A DNA stretch of 64,000 nt from positions 1,391,956 to 1,455,955 of the forward strand of contig JADJOH010000007.1 in NCBI GenBank assembly GCA_016713925.1. Direction: 5' to 3'. The position numbers were made by a program, and so were the translations under genes. Below, one piece after another: positions 9,518 to 18,763 of the stretch. Positions within the stretch are counted from its first letter, which is position 1. Each line of letters opens with the position of its first letter. The notes under the pieces were generated by a model that did not search any database, had not been told where the DNA came from, and saw only the letters and a list, made by a program, of their open reading frames with translations. Origin of the DNA: Bacteroidota bacterium. GTDB taxonomy: Bacteria; Bacteroidota; Bacteroidia; AKYH767-A; OLB10.

Positions 9518-9657
9518 TAAAGGCGAAAAACGAACGACACTGGCCGTTTGAAAAATGACTTCTTGCTGTACTCTGTTTCTTTAAATTACTTGAGCGACTT
9601 TCGATGAGCGTCCATCTCCATGTTGTAGGTGTTCTCCGTAATACTCTGACTATTTTT
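9518..9657 (+). repeat. 140-base direct repeat, right copy
   Basis: Second copy of 8879-9018. Here the permease tail is the dead fragment, while the end of the coiled-coil gene (stop at 9586) is the live one. Confidence 0.88.
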
Positions 9658-11628
9658 AAAGAAGAACACACCGCCATAGCTGTAAGTCACCTTCAAATAG
9701 GTGGCTTGAATTGCTTTTGATTTTACCACAGATCTAAAGATCGTTCGATTGGTTTCAGTAATCGTATCCTGAGCAATACCTTCAGCCATGAACTGCTTGT
9801 CGAAATCAAATTTATAGGCACTGATATCCGAAGCACCCTTCTTCGCCGGAGTATTTTGTTGAGGATTTGCCAATGCCTTTTTCTGAGCTTCTATTTCGGC
9901 TAAACGTTTTTGCTCACTTTCCTCTTCCTGCTTCTTGCGCATTTCTGCTGCGATACGGGCGGCTTCTTCTTCCTGTGCCTTCCTGGCGGCTTCGAGCGAA
10001 TCCTGTTGCAACTTTATGCGAGCTTCACGCTGTAATTCCAATTGCTTTGCACGTTCCTTTACTTCCGCGATGGAGTCTTGCCTCATTTTTTCCTTCGCCT
10101 GAGCTAATGCTTCTCTTTCGGCCTTTTCACGTTCCGCTTTTGCTATTTCTTCCAGTCGGGCTTTTTCTTTAGCAGCAGCTAAGGCTTCCTGCTTTGCTTT
10201 TTCTTCCGCCTTTGCGATTGAATCCTTCTCTGCTTTTTCGCGAGCGGCCCTTTCCATCTCCTCCAGACGGGCTTTTTCCTTCACAGCCGCCAACGAATCC
10301 GCCACCACTTTCTCTCTTGCCACACGCGCCAATTCAGCTACTCTTGCCTGCTCTTTTGCCGTCGCCAATGAATCGGCTACCACTTTTTCACGCGCGAGAC
10401 GAGCAATTTCTGCCATGCGGGCTTGCTCCTTCGCATTCGCCAATGAATCCTGCTTCGCTTTTTCACGGGCAATTGCATCCAACCGTTCTTTTTCTTTAGC
10501 CGCCGCCAATGCTTCTTGTTTCGCTTTCTCTTCCGCTTTGGCAATCGAGTCCTTCTCCGCCTTTTCACGTGCAGCTAATTCCATGGCTTCGAGACGGGCT
10601 TTTTCCTTCACGACAGCCAATGAATCGGCCACCGCTTTTTCACGTGCCTGACGAGCGATCTCTGCTAAACGTGCCTGTTCTCTCACATTGGCGAGAGAGT
10701 CGGCTTTGGCTTTATCTCTTAACTGGTTCTCGATTTTCTCACGTTCTTTCGCTGCAATAAGAGAATCCTGACGTTGCTTTTCTAAAATTCTTGCTATGGA
10801 GTCCTGCGATGCTTTTAACCGCGCATTGGCTGCTGTTTCCGCTGCAAGACGGGCTTTTTCCACTGCTACGATGCTATCCTGACTTGCTTTTTCACGTTTA
10901 GCAATTAAAGCAGCTTCAGCTTGTTGTTTCTCTTTTTCCTTTGCAATAGAATCTTCACGCGCCTTTTCAATCTTCGCTAATTCCAATGCTTCCAGGCGTT
11001 GCTTTTCTCTTTCCTTCGACAATGAATCCTGACGTGCTTTATCGGCAGCCAGTTGCAATTTACGTGCTGCTGCAATGGAATCCTGAGTTGCTTTTTCCAT
11101 TGCAAGTTTTTTAGCAACTTCTTGCTTCGCCACTTCTGTCGCCATCTTCTGTTTCACGACATCCATTTCCACTTTTCTGGATTTAGAATATTCAGGATCG
11201 TAATCGAAATCTTCATAGGCATCGGAATAAGAAAGCTTCGCTACGGGAGGAGCTGCTTCTTTCGGTGGCTCTTGTCCTTCCGGAGCTTTGAAGAGATCCA
11301 TTTTAAATTTAAAACTAAAGATCTGGCTATTGTACTGTGCCGGCACTTTTGTATCGATCAACACTGTTTTGGTAATACTTCCATTTTTAGAAAATACGAT
11401 CGTATAACTATGACCGAGATCCAGATTAAAAATAAACTTACCGCCGGCAGATGACATGAGGTTATCGGATACTTCAGTACCCTTCATCACTTTGATTTCA
11501 GCGCCCTCCAAACCTTTTCCATCCTGTTGAACATTACCCAATAACTCCAGATAACCGGGTTGCTGAGCAAACGCATTTCCTGACAAGAACACTGTAAACA
11601 AGCTGATAATCCAAAGACGTAACTGCAT
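9586..11628 (-). CDS. secreted protein with N-terminal regulatory-like domain and long TolA-like coiled coil
   Basis: A 680-residue exported protein. It has a signal peptide (residues 1-21, ending AFAQ), then a carboxypeptidase-regulatory/transthyretin-like beta domain (about 25-110). Residues about 145-590 are a highly charged alpha-helical region built from 25-residue units of the type AREKVVADSLATAKEQARVA. A short conserved globular tail follows. Such proteins in Bacteroidota are probably periplasmic or cell-surface; the function is unknown. The DNA of the coil is a degenerate 75-bp tandem repeat. The 3' end is duplicated at 8947-9018. Confidence 0.8.
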   Translation of the reverse strand: MQLRLWIISLFTVFLSGNAFAQQPGYLELLGNVQQDGKGLEGAEIKVMKGTEVSDNLMSSAGGKFIFNLDLGHSYTIVFSKNGSITKTVLIDTKVPAQYNSQIFSFKFKMDLFKAPEGQEPPKEAAPPVAKLSYSDAYEDFDYDPEYSKSRKVEMDVVKQKMATEVAKQEVAKKLAMEKATQDSIAAARKLQLAADKARQDSLSKEREKQRLEALELAKIEKAREDSIAKEKEKQQAEAALIAKREKASQDSIVAVEKARLAAETAANARLKASQDSIARILEKQRQDSLIAAKEREKIENQLRDKAKADSLANVREQARLAEIARQAREKAVADSLAVVKEKARLEAMELAAREKAEKDSIAKAEEKAKQEALAAAKEKERLDAIAREKAKQDSLANAKEQARMAEIARLAREKVVADSLATAKEQARVAELARVAREKVVADSLAAVKEKARLEEMERAAREKAEKDSIAKAEEKAKQEALAAAKEKARLEEIAKAEREKAEREALAQAKEKMRQDSIAEVKERAKQLELQREARIKLQQDSLEAARKAQEEEAARIAAEMRKKQEEESEQKRLAEIEAQKKALANPQQNTPAKKGASDISAYKFDFDKQFMAEGIAQDTITETNRTIFRSVVKSKAIQATYLKVTYSYGGVFFFKNSQSITENTYNMEMDAHRKSLK

Positions 11629-11698
11629 TTTTTTCTATTTAATTGGTATTTTTAAGAAGACTAAAATATTAATCGTGACTATAACGGTTTATACTCAC

Positions 11699-12592
11699 TT
11701 ATGTTGCCAAGGGTTCAGCGAACACAGCGGCAGCTTTTGAGAGCGCATTTTCGAAATTATTGGCATTCACATTCGTATTCACCTTATTTTCATTTAAAAA
11801 ACGGAAGAGATTTTCTGATGCCAGATTCCCTACCAGTTCATCCTTCGCCATTGGACATCCGCCATAGCCCTTCATGGCACTATCAAATCGACGGCAACCA
11901 CTTTCCCAGGCCGCGGTGACTTTTTCATTCCAGTTATCAGGAGTACAATGGAGATGTGCCCCAAATTTCACTTTCGTAAAGGCAGGAATTAATGCTTCAA
12001 AAATCAGACGGATATCAGCGGACTTTGCCACTCCAACGGTATCCGACATCGCTATTGTTTTCACGCCAAGCCCGGCAATTTTATCTACCCACTTCATCGC
12101 GATGTCGGCATTCCATTCGTCGCCGTAAGGATTCCCGAAGGCCATACTGATATAGACGACTAATTCTTTATTATTTTTTACTGCAAGTGACTGCAGGTAT
12201 TCCACTGTAGCAACGGAATCGAGTATACTACTGTTGGTATTTCTTTGCTGGAATGTTTCGGAGATAGAAAACGGAAAACCCATGAATTTAATTTCATCAA
12301 AAGCAGCAGCTTCTTCTCCCCCTCTTTTATTGGCCACGATAGCCAAGAGCGAAGTCCTATCGTTCAGCTTTAATTGCTTCAATACATCTACAGTATCTCT
12401 CAACTGCGGAATAGCTTTTGGCGAAACAAAACTGCCAAAATCCAACACATCAAAGCCAACATCAAGTAAGGAATTGAGGTAGCTCACTTTTTGAGCAGTC
12501 GGAATGAACCATGACAACCCTTGCATGGCATCTCTCGGACATTCTACCCACTCTACTTTTTCCATCTCTTTATGAATGAAAGAACCCGCCAT
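11699..12592 (-). CDS. hydroxymethylglutaryl-CoA lyase
   Basis: A 297-residue TIM-barrel enzyme of the HMGL-like family. HMG-CoA lyase splits HMG-CoA into acetoacetate and acetyl-CoA, in leucine degradation or ketone-body metabolism. The start WVECPRDAMQGL matches the conserved (V/I)EVGPRDGLQ region in its Bacteroidota variant. Metal-binding HLHCT and the glycine-rich GYGGCPMAKDE active-site loop with its essential Cys are visible near residues 205 and 235. The start may equally be the ATG of MEKVEWVE a few codons downstream. It is followed on the same strand by nothing closely coupled. Confidence 0.9.
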   Translation of the reverse strand: MAGSFIHKEMEKVEWVECPRDAMQGLSWFIPTAQKVSYLNSLLDVGFDVLDFGSFVSPKAIPQLRDTVDVLKQLKLNDRTSLLAIVANKRGGEEAAAFDEIKFMGFPFSISETFQQRNTNSSILDSVATVEYLQSLAVKNNKELVVYISMAFGNPYGDEWNADIAMKWVDKIAGLGVKTIAMSDTVGVAKSADIRLIFEALIPAFTKVKFGAHLHCTPDNWNEKVTAAWESGCRRFDSAMKGYGGCPMAKDELVGNLASENLFRFLNENKVNTNVNANNFENALSKAAAVFAEPLAT

Positions 12593-12625
12593 TTCGCTGC
12601 GGGTTCTCTACATTATCAATTTAAT

Positions 12626-13126
12626 TTACTTAATTAATACCCCTTCTGCCTCAAAAGCGAGTTCCACTTCAGGCTCAGTAATTTTTTCAATTTCTTCCTT
12701 GGATTTCCCTGCGTCTTCTGCATAGTGACGAAGATCTTCAACGGCTGTAGTGTCCATGTAAGCATGTCCGAGGATAATAGCCGATTTTCCTCCGCAATCC
12801 TTAGGAACGAAGAAACCATAATCCTTAAACGTCACTCTCATGGTTGTTCCATCTCCTTTATCCAATTGCATCCAGCAGCCTTTCGCCTGACAAACTTCAT
12901 TCACCTTGCCTTCCGCTTTCACACCATTAATATCTGCATTTCCTGCATTCACCATGGCCAGTAATGAGTCCATTGAAATCGCACCGGCTTCATCGATTTT
13001 AGCACCGAACTGAAGTGTGGCCGCCGCTGAAGAATCAGCATTTGCTTCATTGTTTTCGTTGTTGGCTGTTTGGCTACAGGATGAGAGCGCTACTGCTATT
13101 ACACCCAGGAAGAATAATTTTTTCAT
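12626..13126 (-). CDS. DUF4920 domain lipoprotein
   Basis: A 166-residue lipoprotein with a signal peptide and lipobox ALSSC (Cys at about residue 17), then a Ser/Asn/Glu-rich linker. The DUF4920 domain follows, with CQAKGCWMQL and VTFKDYGFFVPKD. DUF4920 is common in Bacteroidota and of unknown function; the paired Cys in CQAKGC could bind metal or be redox active (inference). It sits 33 bases upstream of the HMG-CoA lyase gene on the same strand, so the two could be cotranscribed. Confidence 0.85.
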   Translation of the reverse strand: MKKLFFLGVIAVALSSCSQTANNENNEANADSSAAATLQFGAKIDEAGAISMDSLLAMVNAGNADINGVKAEGKVNEVCQAKGCWMQLDKGDGTTMRVTFKDYGFFVPKDCGGKSAIILGHAYMDTTAVEDLRHYAEDAGKSKEEIEKITEPEVELAFEAEGVLIK

Positions 13127-13390
13127 TTTTATTTTACGTTTCCTGCAAATTTAGGAAAGGCACAAGAATTTAGACCTATTTCGTTAATGTTTTACCAACA
13201 AACAGCGTCTTAAAATCAACACTTTTGAATTCAGGGATTGGTGAAAAAAGCATTCAACTCACGGATAAAAGCGCTACGGCACACCTCGATTCCGCTGTAT
13301 TTATCTAAAATTAGATTTGTATATCAATAGTTTAAGTCGTAATAAATTTATTTATTTACCATCTCAACAACAGATGTCAAACAACTTTAT

Positions 13391-14410
13391 CTAGTGTTCA
13401 AGCTCCTCTAGAATTTTCTTAATCATTCCCGGACCTTCATAAATAAATCCGGTATACACTTGAAGGAGATCCGCACCTGCATTTAATTTCTCCTTCGCAT
13501 CCGCCGCATTAAAAATTCCTCCAACACCAATGATAACCATATCCTTACCTGCCTTTTGACGCAAATACCGAATCACTTCCGTACTGCGCTTCTTCACCGG
13601 CAAACCGCTTAATCCGCCACTCTCCTTCTGCAACTCCTCCTTGCTTTTCAAACCCTCTCGCGAGATGGTGGTATTTGTGGCAATGATTCCTTGTATTTTG
13701 GACTCTTTTACAATTTCGACAATCTCATCCAATTGTGAATTCGTCAAATCGGGAGCAATTTTTAAAAGTATCGGTTTAGGATTCTTTACGGCATTCAGTT
13801 CCATAAGACGTTTCAAAAGCAAGGTGAGTGGTTCTTTCTCCTGCAATTCGCGAAGTCCGGGAGTATTGGGAGAGCTGACATTCACCACAAAATAATCCAC
13901 ATAGGGAAAAAGTTCCCTGAAGCAAATCTCATAATCGTTTACAGCTTGCTCGTTAGGAGTTACTTTATTCTTGCCAATATTTCCTCCGATAATCAAGCCG
14001 GCCTGACGATTTTTTAATGCATCAACCATCGCTTTTACGCCTTCATTATTGAAGCCCATTCTATTGATTAGTCCATGATCATCAGGTAATCGAAACATAC
14101 GAGGTTTCTCATTTCCGGGTTGGGGCAATGGAGTCACCGTACCGACTTCAATAAAGCCGAAACCAAAGGCAGCCAATTCACGGTACAAACCTGCATTTTT
14201 GTCAAATCCTGCCGCTAAACCGATTGGGTTAGGGAAATCGAGTCCCATAAGCGTTTTCCTGAAAGCAGGCTTTCTGTATGCATAAATTGATTTTATAAGT
14301 ATTTCGAAACCAGGTATTTTAAAAACATTCTTCAATAAATTGAAAGTGAAATGATGCGCCTTTTCCGGGTTCATCATAAATAATAATGGACGAATCAACA
14401 GTTTATACAT
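13391..14410 (-). CDS. pyrD: PyrD, quinone-dependent dihydroorotate dehydrogenase
   Basis: A 339-residue class 2 dihydroorotate dehydrogenase, the fourth step of pyrimidine synthesis, which passes electrons to the quinone pool at the inner membrane. It has the N-terminal helical membrane-association segment (residues 1-45), FMN-binding NPIGLAAGFDKN, GFGFIEVGTVTP, and the catalytic-serine loop NVSSPNTPGLR. The C-terminal LLQVYTGFIYEGP matches the family end. It is divergent from mntR with 96 bases between the start codons; the shared region holds the putative MntR operator. Confidence 0.96.
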   Translation of the reverse strand: MYKLLIRPLLFMMNPEKAHHFTFNLLKNVFKIPGFEILIKSIYAYRKPAFRKTLMGLDFPNPIGLAAGFDKNAGLYRELAAFGFGFIEVGTVTPLPQPGNEKPRMFRLPDDHGLINRMGFNNEGVKAMVDALKNRQAGLIIGGNIGKNKVTPNEQAVNDYEICFRELFPYVDYFVVNVSSPNTPGLRELQEKEPLTLLLKRLMELNAVKNPKPILLKIAPDLTNSQLDEIVEIVKESKIQGIIATNTTISREGLKSKEELQKESGGLSGLPVKKRSTEVIRYLRQKAGKDMVIIGVGGIFNAADAKEKLNAGADLLQVYTGFIYEGPGMIKKILEELEH

Positions 14411-14456
14411 TGGTGCAAGATTATAAAAATTACCAATTCCATTACCTGAAATAATA

Positions 14457-14474
14457 TTTTAGAGTAATCTAAAT
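14457..14474 (+). promoter_or_regulatory. putative DtxR/MntR-type operator
   Basis: Contains the perfect inverted repeat TTTAGA-GTAA-TCTAAA (14458-14473), which resembles DtxR-family boxes with TTAG...CTAA half-sites. It lies 33 bases before the mntR start, just upstream of and next to the -7 element, so bound MntR would block the mntR-mntH promoter. Function is inferred. Confidence 0.65.
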
Positions 14475-14481
14475 TAATTAT

Positions 14482-14489
14482 TACATTTG
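14482..14489 (+). promoter_or_regulatory. Bacteroidota -7 promoter element of mntR-mntH
   Basis: TACATTTG fits the -7 consensus TAnnTTTG, 17 bases upstream of the mntR ATG and 8 bases after the palindrome. A -33 TTG is not evident. Confidence 0.55.
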
Positions 14490-14506
14490 TCAAGAATTTA
14501 AGGGAT

Positions 14507-15175
14507 ATGACCACATCCACCGAAGAAAATTATCTGAAATCCATTTATCATCTGAGTGTCGGACATCCGAATCCGGTTTTAACTTCAGAGATTGCCGATT
14601 CACTCACGACGAGTTCAGCATCGGTCACGGATATGTTAAAGAAGCTTTCTGAGAAAAATCTGATCGAATATGAGCGTTATAAGGGCGTTCGGATCACCAG
14701 AAAAGGCGAACGGGTTGCACTGAGCATTATTCGCCGACATCGCCTTTGGGAAGTTTTTTTGACGGATGTTTTAAAATTCAGATGGGATGAGGTGCATGAT
14801 ATGGCGGAGGAGCTGGAGCATGTCAGTTCTGATGAACTGGTCAGCCGCTTAGATGCATTTTTGGGTTATCCTAAAGTAGATCCGCACGGAGATCCGATTC
14901 CGGATACAAATGGTAAACTACTTCCATCAGGATCCCTAAGTCTTGCAGAAGCTCAAACTGCGCAAAAGTATCAGGTGAGCGGTGTGAGCGATCATAGTGC
15001 AGGATTTCTACAGTTCCTCCAAAAAAAAGGTTTGATGCCCGGTGTCCTGTTTTCAGTGAAGGAAATAGATGAATTTGATAAGAGCATGTATCTGCTGTTC
15101 GAGGATAATTCGGGAACATTTATCAGTCATGAAATTGCAAAAAACATTTTAATGAAATTGTATGTCAACTCCTAA
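14507..15175 (+). CDS. mntR: DtxR/MntR family metal-dependent transcriptional regulator
   Basis: A 222-residue repressor of the DtxR family. It has an N-terminal winged helix (about residues 5-65, with EIADSLTTSSASVTDMLKKL as the recognition region), a metal-binding dimerisation domain with RRHRLWEVFL and EELEHVSSDELVSRLD, and a C-terminal FeoA/SH3-like domain (about 150-220). Metal ligands are the conserved His/Glu of this domain. Its 3' end overlaps mntH by 14 bases, so the regulator and Mn/Fe importer are coexpressed and presumably autoregulated through the upstream palindrome. Confidence 0.9.
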   Translation: MTTSTEENYLKSIYHLSVGHPNPVLTSEIADSLTTSSASVTDMLKKLSEKNLIEYERYKGVRITRKGERVALSIIRRHRLWEVFLTDVLKFRWDEVHDMAEELEHVSSDELVSRLDAFLGYPKVDPHGDPIPDTNGKLLPSGSLSLAEAQTAQKYQVSGVSDHSAGFLQFLQKKGLMPGVLFSVKEIDEFDKSMYLLFEDNSGTFISHEIAKNILMKLYVNS

Positions 15176-17069
15176 AGATAACACCTCCCTGTCAGAGGTA
15201 CATGGTACCATTTCTGTTGGAAAAGATTTAAGCTGGAAGAGGAAGCTCCTGGCATTTATTGGTCCGGCTTATATGGTCAGTGTCGGCTATATGGATCCGG
15301 GCAATTGGGCGACCGACATTGCAGGCGGAAGTCAGTTTGGCTATAGTTTGATCTGGGTATTGCTGATGTCGAATTTAATGGCCTTGCTGTTGCAGAGTAT
15401 GAGTGCACGCCTGGGGATTGTCAGAGGCCGGGATCTGGCACAGGCCTCGCGCGAGATGTTTCCCGGATTTGTGAATTACTTTTTATATGGTTTAGCAGAG
15501 ATTGCGATAGCGGCTTGTGATTTGGCAGAAGTACTGGGGATGGCGATCGGACTCTATCTGCTCTTTGATCTTCCTTTAATCTGGGGAGTGGTGATATGCG
15601 CTTTGGACACCTTCCTGCTCTTGTTCCTGCTCAACTATGGCATCCGGAAAATTGAACTTTTCATCATCAGTCTGGTGGCGATTATCGGGATGGCCTTTGT
15701 CGCGCAGATGTTCTTTGCACAACCCTCTGTATCCGGTATTTTTTCCGGTTTAATTCCTTCTGCCATGAGCGAAACGGCGCTATATATCGCCATTGGTATC
15801 ATAGGCGCGACCGTTATGCCGCACAACCTTTATCTGCATTCTGCCCTCGTTCAAACCCGCAAAATTGACCGGTCGGAAAAGGAAATCAGAAAAGCCATAC
15901 GATTCAATATTCTCGACAGTACGATTGCCTTAAATGCAGCTTTCTTTGTCAATGCAGCCATCCTCATTTTAGCAGCCAGTACCTTCTTCAAAGCAGGAAT
16001 GCATGAAGTGACGGACATCATGGATGCACACCGGTTACTGGAGCCCTTACTCGGAACCAACCTCGCTCCTACCCTCTTTGCAATTGCATTGATCAGCGCG
16101 GGACAAAGCAGTACCATCACCGGAACATTGGCGGGACAAATTGTGATGGAAGGCTATCTGAACCTTCGCATTGCTCCGTGGATCAGACGACTCATTACGC
16201 GATTAATCGCCATCATTCCGGCAGTTATCACCATTCAGATTTACGGAGAACAGGCTACAGGAGATTTATTAATTTTAAGTCAGGTTATTCTCTCTTTACA
16301 GCTAGGCTTTGCCGTTATTCCCCTGATCCATTTTGTCAGCGATAAAAAACAAATGGGTGTTTTTGCCATCTCCACCAAGACAAAAATTGCAGGATGGCTT
16401 TGCGCAGCAATTATCGTCAGTCTAAATGTCAAAATGGTAATCAGCCAACTCCACGACTGGCTGCAGGGAAGTGATAGTTTTCTTCTTCGCTATCTGGTAC
16501 TTCCAATTACCATATTCAGTGGATTCATGCTCATCTACATCACCTTCTCCCCATTCATGAAAGGCCGCAAAGACAGGAAAATTAATATTCCGCATGGCAC
16601 GTTCAAGGACATCGAACTTTCCCCACAACAAAAGCCAAAACGCATTGCCATATCACTTGATTTTGGAAGTATGGACAGTAAAGCCATCAGTGGAGCGATT
16701 GCTCAGGGAGGAAAGGATGCTGATTATATTTTATTGCATGTCACTGAGAGCGCCGGGGCTTTGTGGCTGGGTAAAGAAGTCAGTGATTACGAAAGTCAAA
16801 AGGACACTGAAACCATTGAAGCGTACAAAAAATTATTTATTGACAAAGGTTATCATTGCGAAACACGAATTGGATTTGGAAATCCGCGCAAGGTTATTCC
16901 CGAAATCATCAAGGACATTAAGGCTGATTTGCTGGTAATGGGTGCTCATGGACATAAGGCGATGATGGATTTCATTCTGGGATCAACAGTAGATGCAGTG
17001 CGTCATAGGATAGATATTCCTGTGCTTGTCATCGGAAACAAAAAAGGGAATCCGGGAGAAACTGAGTAA
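15162..17069 (+). CDS. mntH: Nramp divalent metal transporter fused to a universal stress protein domain
   Basis: A 635-residue two-part protein. Residues about 25-465 form the Nramp (MntH) proton-coupled Mn2+/Fe2+ importer with the metal-site motifs YMDPGNWATD (helix 1) and MPHNLYLHSA (helix 6). Residues about 490-630 form a cytoplasmic UspA domain with the ATP-binding GAHGHKAMMDFILGST motif. The fusion could couple uptake to nucleotide state (inference). It overlaps mntR by 14 bases. The length exceeds plain MntH (about 420-450) by the Usp domain. Confidence 0.92.
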   Translation: MSTPKDNTSLSEVHGTISVGKDLSWKRKLLAFIGPAYMVSVGYMDPGNWATDIAGGSQFGYSLIWVLLMSNLMALLLQSMSARLGIVRGRDLAQASREMFPGFVNYFLYGLAEIAIAACDLAEVLGMAIGLYLLFDLPLIWGVVICALDTFLLLFLLNYGIRKIELFIISLVAIIGMAFVAQMFFAQPSVSGIFSGLIPSAMSETALYIAIGIIGATVMPHNLYLHSALVQTRKIDRSEKEIRKAIRFNILDSTIALNAAFFVNAAILILAASTFFKAGMHEVTDIMDAHRLLEPLLGTNLAPTLFAIALISAGQSSTITGTLAGQIVMEGYLNLRIAPWIRRLITRLIAIIPAVITIQIYGEQATGDLLILSQVILSLQLGFAVIPLIHFVSDKKQMGVFAISTKTKIAGWLCAAIIVSLNVKMVISQLHDWLQGSDSFLLRYLVLPITIFSGFMLIYITFSPFMKGRKDRKINIPHGTFKDIELSPQQKPKRIAISLDFGSMDSKAISGAIAQGGKDADYILLHVTESAGALWLGKEVSDYESQKDTETIEAYKKLFIDKGYHCETRIGFGNPRKVIPEIIKDIKADLLVMGAHGHKAMMDFILGSTVDAVRHRIDIPVLVIGNKKGNPGETE

Positions 17070-17176
17070 TCGCCAAACCAATAGCTACAGGCAAAATTCA
17101 CTAAGAAAAACATGTTGCTTTCGTGGATGTAAGCGGACATATCCATGTTCTAAAAATTTATTGACTTTCATTTCCT

Positions 17177-17184
17177 TACTTTTG
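17177..17184 (+). promoter_or_regulatory. -7 promoter element of smpB
   Basis: TACTTTTG matches TAnnTTTG and ends 5 bases before the smpB ATG. Transcription would therefore start at or next to the start codon, giving a leaderless or nearly leaderless mRNA. Confidence 0.5.
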
Positions 17185-17189
17185 CAGAA

Positions 17190-17651
17190 ATGGCCAGTAA
17201 AGAAGCGACGGTAAATATCATCAACAGAAAGGCAAGTTTCAATTACTTCATCAGTGATACCTGGGAGGCGGGCATTGTATTGACCGGCACGGAGATCAAG
17301 GCGGTAAGAGAAGGGAAAGCGAATCTGACGGATGCTTACTGTATTTTTAAGAACGATGATTTATGGATAAAAAATCTTCATATCAGTGCTTATGATAACG
17401 GCGGCTATAGTAATCACCCCCCCCGGCGTGAACGCAAATTACTCTTACACCGGTATCAGCTACGACGTCTGATGTCGAAGTTAAAAGAGAAGGGCGTCAC
17501 CTTAATTCCTGTTCGATTGTATACCACTGAACGCGGCTTTGCCAAGCTGGAACTGGGATTGGCGAAAGGGAAGAAAATGTTTGATAAGCGGGATAGCATC
17601 AAAGAAGCGGAAGCTAAAAGAGAAGTCGGACGAGCTATGAAACGTTCCTGA
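17190..17651 (+). CDS. smpB: SmpB, SsrA-binding protein
   Basis: A 153-residue OB-fold protein that carries tmRNA to stalled ribosomes for trans-translation. Diagnostic segments are NRKASFNYFI, GIVLTGTEIKAVREGK, LHISAY, RERKLLLHR and the basic C-terminal tail KKMFDKRDSIKEAEAKRE. The normal length supports the ATG at 17190. A run of nine C (17419-17427) inside the gene remains in frame. Convergent with porQ, 22 bases apart. Confidence 0.96.
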   Translation: MASKEATVNIINRKASFNYFISDTWEAGIVLTGTEIKAVREGKANLTDAYCIFKNDDLWIKNLHISAYDNGGYSNHPPRRERKLLLHRYQLRRLMSKLKEKGVTLIPVRLYTTERGFAKLELGLAKGKKMFDKRDSIKEAEAKREVGRAMKRS

Positions 17652-17673
17652 TTTCAGCAGCAAATCAACGCCC

Positions 17674-18732
17674 CTACTTCTTCGCTGCGAAATTTTTGAT
17701 ATTGGTGGTAATCGTAAAATGATTGCTACCGGCAGCAGGATTAAAAACACTATAAGCATAGGAAAACTGAAACCGATTCACACGGAATCCCAGTCCAAAA
17801 CTCATTCCGCTCATCCCTTTTTTCTCCGGAAATCCCAATTCATTTCTTCTTAAAAAATTATAACCAACGCGCAAATTAAAATTCTTAGAGAAAAGAATTT
17901 CTGCATTTAAGATCAGGTGACGCACCAGTTTATCTCTGAACGTAATTTTCTCTGCACGACTCTCTCCAGTAAGCGGGTCGATACCGGTTTGAGAAGGGTC
18001 GGTATAGGTCAGGTCAAATTTTTGCAATTGTTGACCGATCAATGAAAAACGGAAAGGGGCTTTAGGAAGTTGTTTGGCAATTCCTGCCTGAATTTCAAAG
18101 GGAAGATCTTCCTGCTCATTGCCCTCATACGTTTTGAGTTGCCGGCCTATATTTTTAACAACGAGGGACGCGCTCAGAAATTTTTCTTCATTGAACCAGT
18201 TCAAGCCAACATCGGCGGCAATGCCGTTAGAACTATTTTCTCCGAAGGAGGATAAAATATATTTCAAATTCGTTCCCAGCATCAATGAACTGTCGAGCGA
18301 TTTACTCCAGGATAAATTAAAAGCATATTCACCGGCATTAAAGGTTCCCATTTTTTCAGAGGTGGCACTTGTCTCATCAAAAGTACCATAGCCAACGTAG
18401 TGTAAATTGAAGGCGAAGTTTCCGGTTTTATTAAAACTCTTTGCCAGCATCACATTGCCGTATCTGATTCCCGCAATATATCCCACATAACTCAATGAAA
18501 CCTGCTGATCCATTTCTGAAGAAAGCAAGGCGGGATTCTGAGAAACAAGTGTGATGTCGTCGCTATGTGTGGCGATGGCATTTCCACCGAGAGCGGCAAT
18601 TCGGGCCGGTGCAACCAGATTAAGAAACTCGAACGTGTTATTTCCACCGGATTGCGCAAGTGACTCCCCCGCAAAAGCCAGACTGGCTACAAGGAGTAGA
18701 ATTCGTACCGGTTTATTCATACAAGTTTTCAA
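17674..18732 (-). CDS. porQ: PorQ, type IX secretion system outer-membrane protein
   Basis: A 352-residue protein with a signal peptide (ending ESLAQ near residue 27). The PorQ signature GGNNTFEFLNLVAPARIAAL follows, then an outer-membrane beta-barrel pattern of alternating polar and hydrophobic strands to the C-terminus. PorQ is a UPF0164/PorV-like T9SS component needed in Porphyromonas gingivalis for the secretion apparatus. Its presence agrees with the two T9SS cargo proteins in this window. It is 31 bases upstream of nothing coupled and convergent with smpB. Confidence 0.87.
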   Translation of the reverse strand: MKTCMNKPVRILLLVASLAFAGESLAQSGGNNTFEFLNLVAPARIAALGGNAIATHSDDITLVSQNPALLSSEMDQQVSLSYVGYIAGIRYGNVMLAKSFNKTGNFAFNLHYVGYGTFDETSATSEKMGTFNAGEYAFNLSWSKSLDSSLMLGTNLKYILSSFGENSSNGIAADVGLNWFNEEKFLSASLVVKNIGRQLKTYEGNEQEDLPFEIQAGIAKQLPKAPFRFSLIGQQLQKFDLTYTDPSQTGIDPLTGESRAEKITFRDKLVRHLILNAEILFSKNFNLRVGYNFLRRNELGFPEKKGMSGMSFGLGFRVNRFQFSYAYSVFNPAAGSNHFTITTNIKNFAAKK

Positions 18733-18763
18733 AACGCCATTTTATGGATTCTATTGCATCAAC

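Noticed and set aside
9867..11454. Long plus-strand frames opposite the coiled-coil gene
   Set aside because: They are mirror images of the repetitive coil codons; no domain or start signal.
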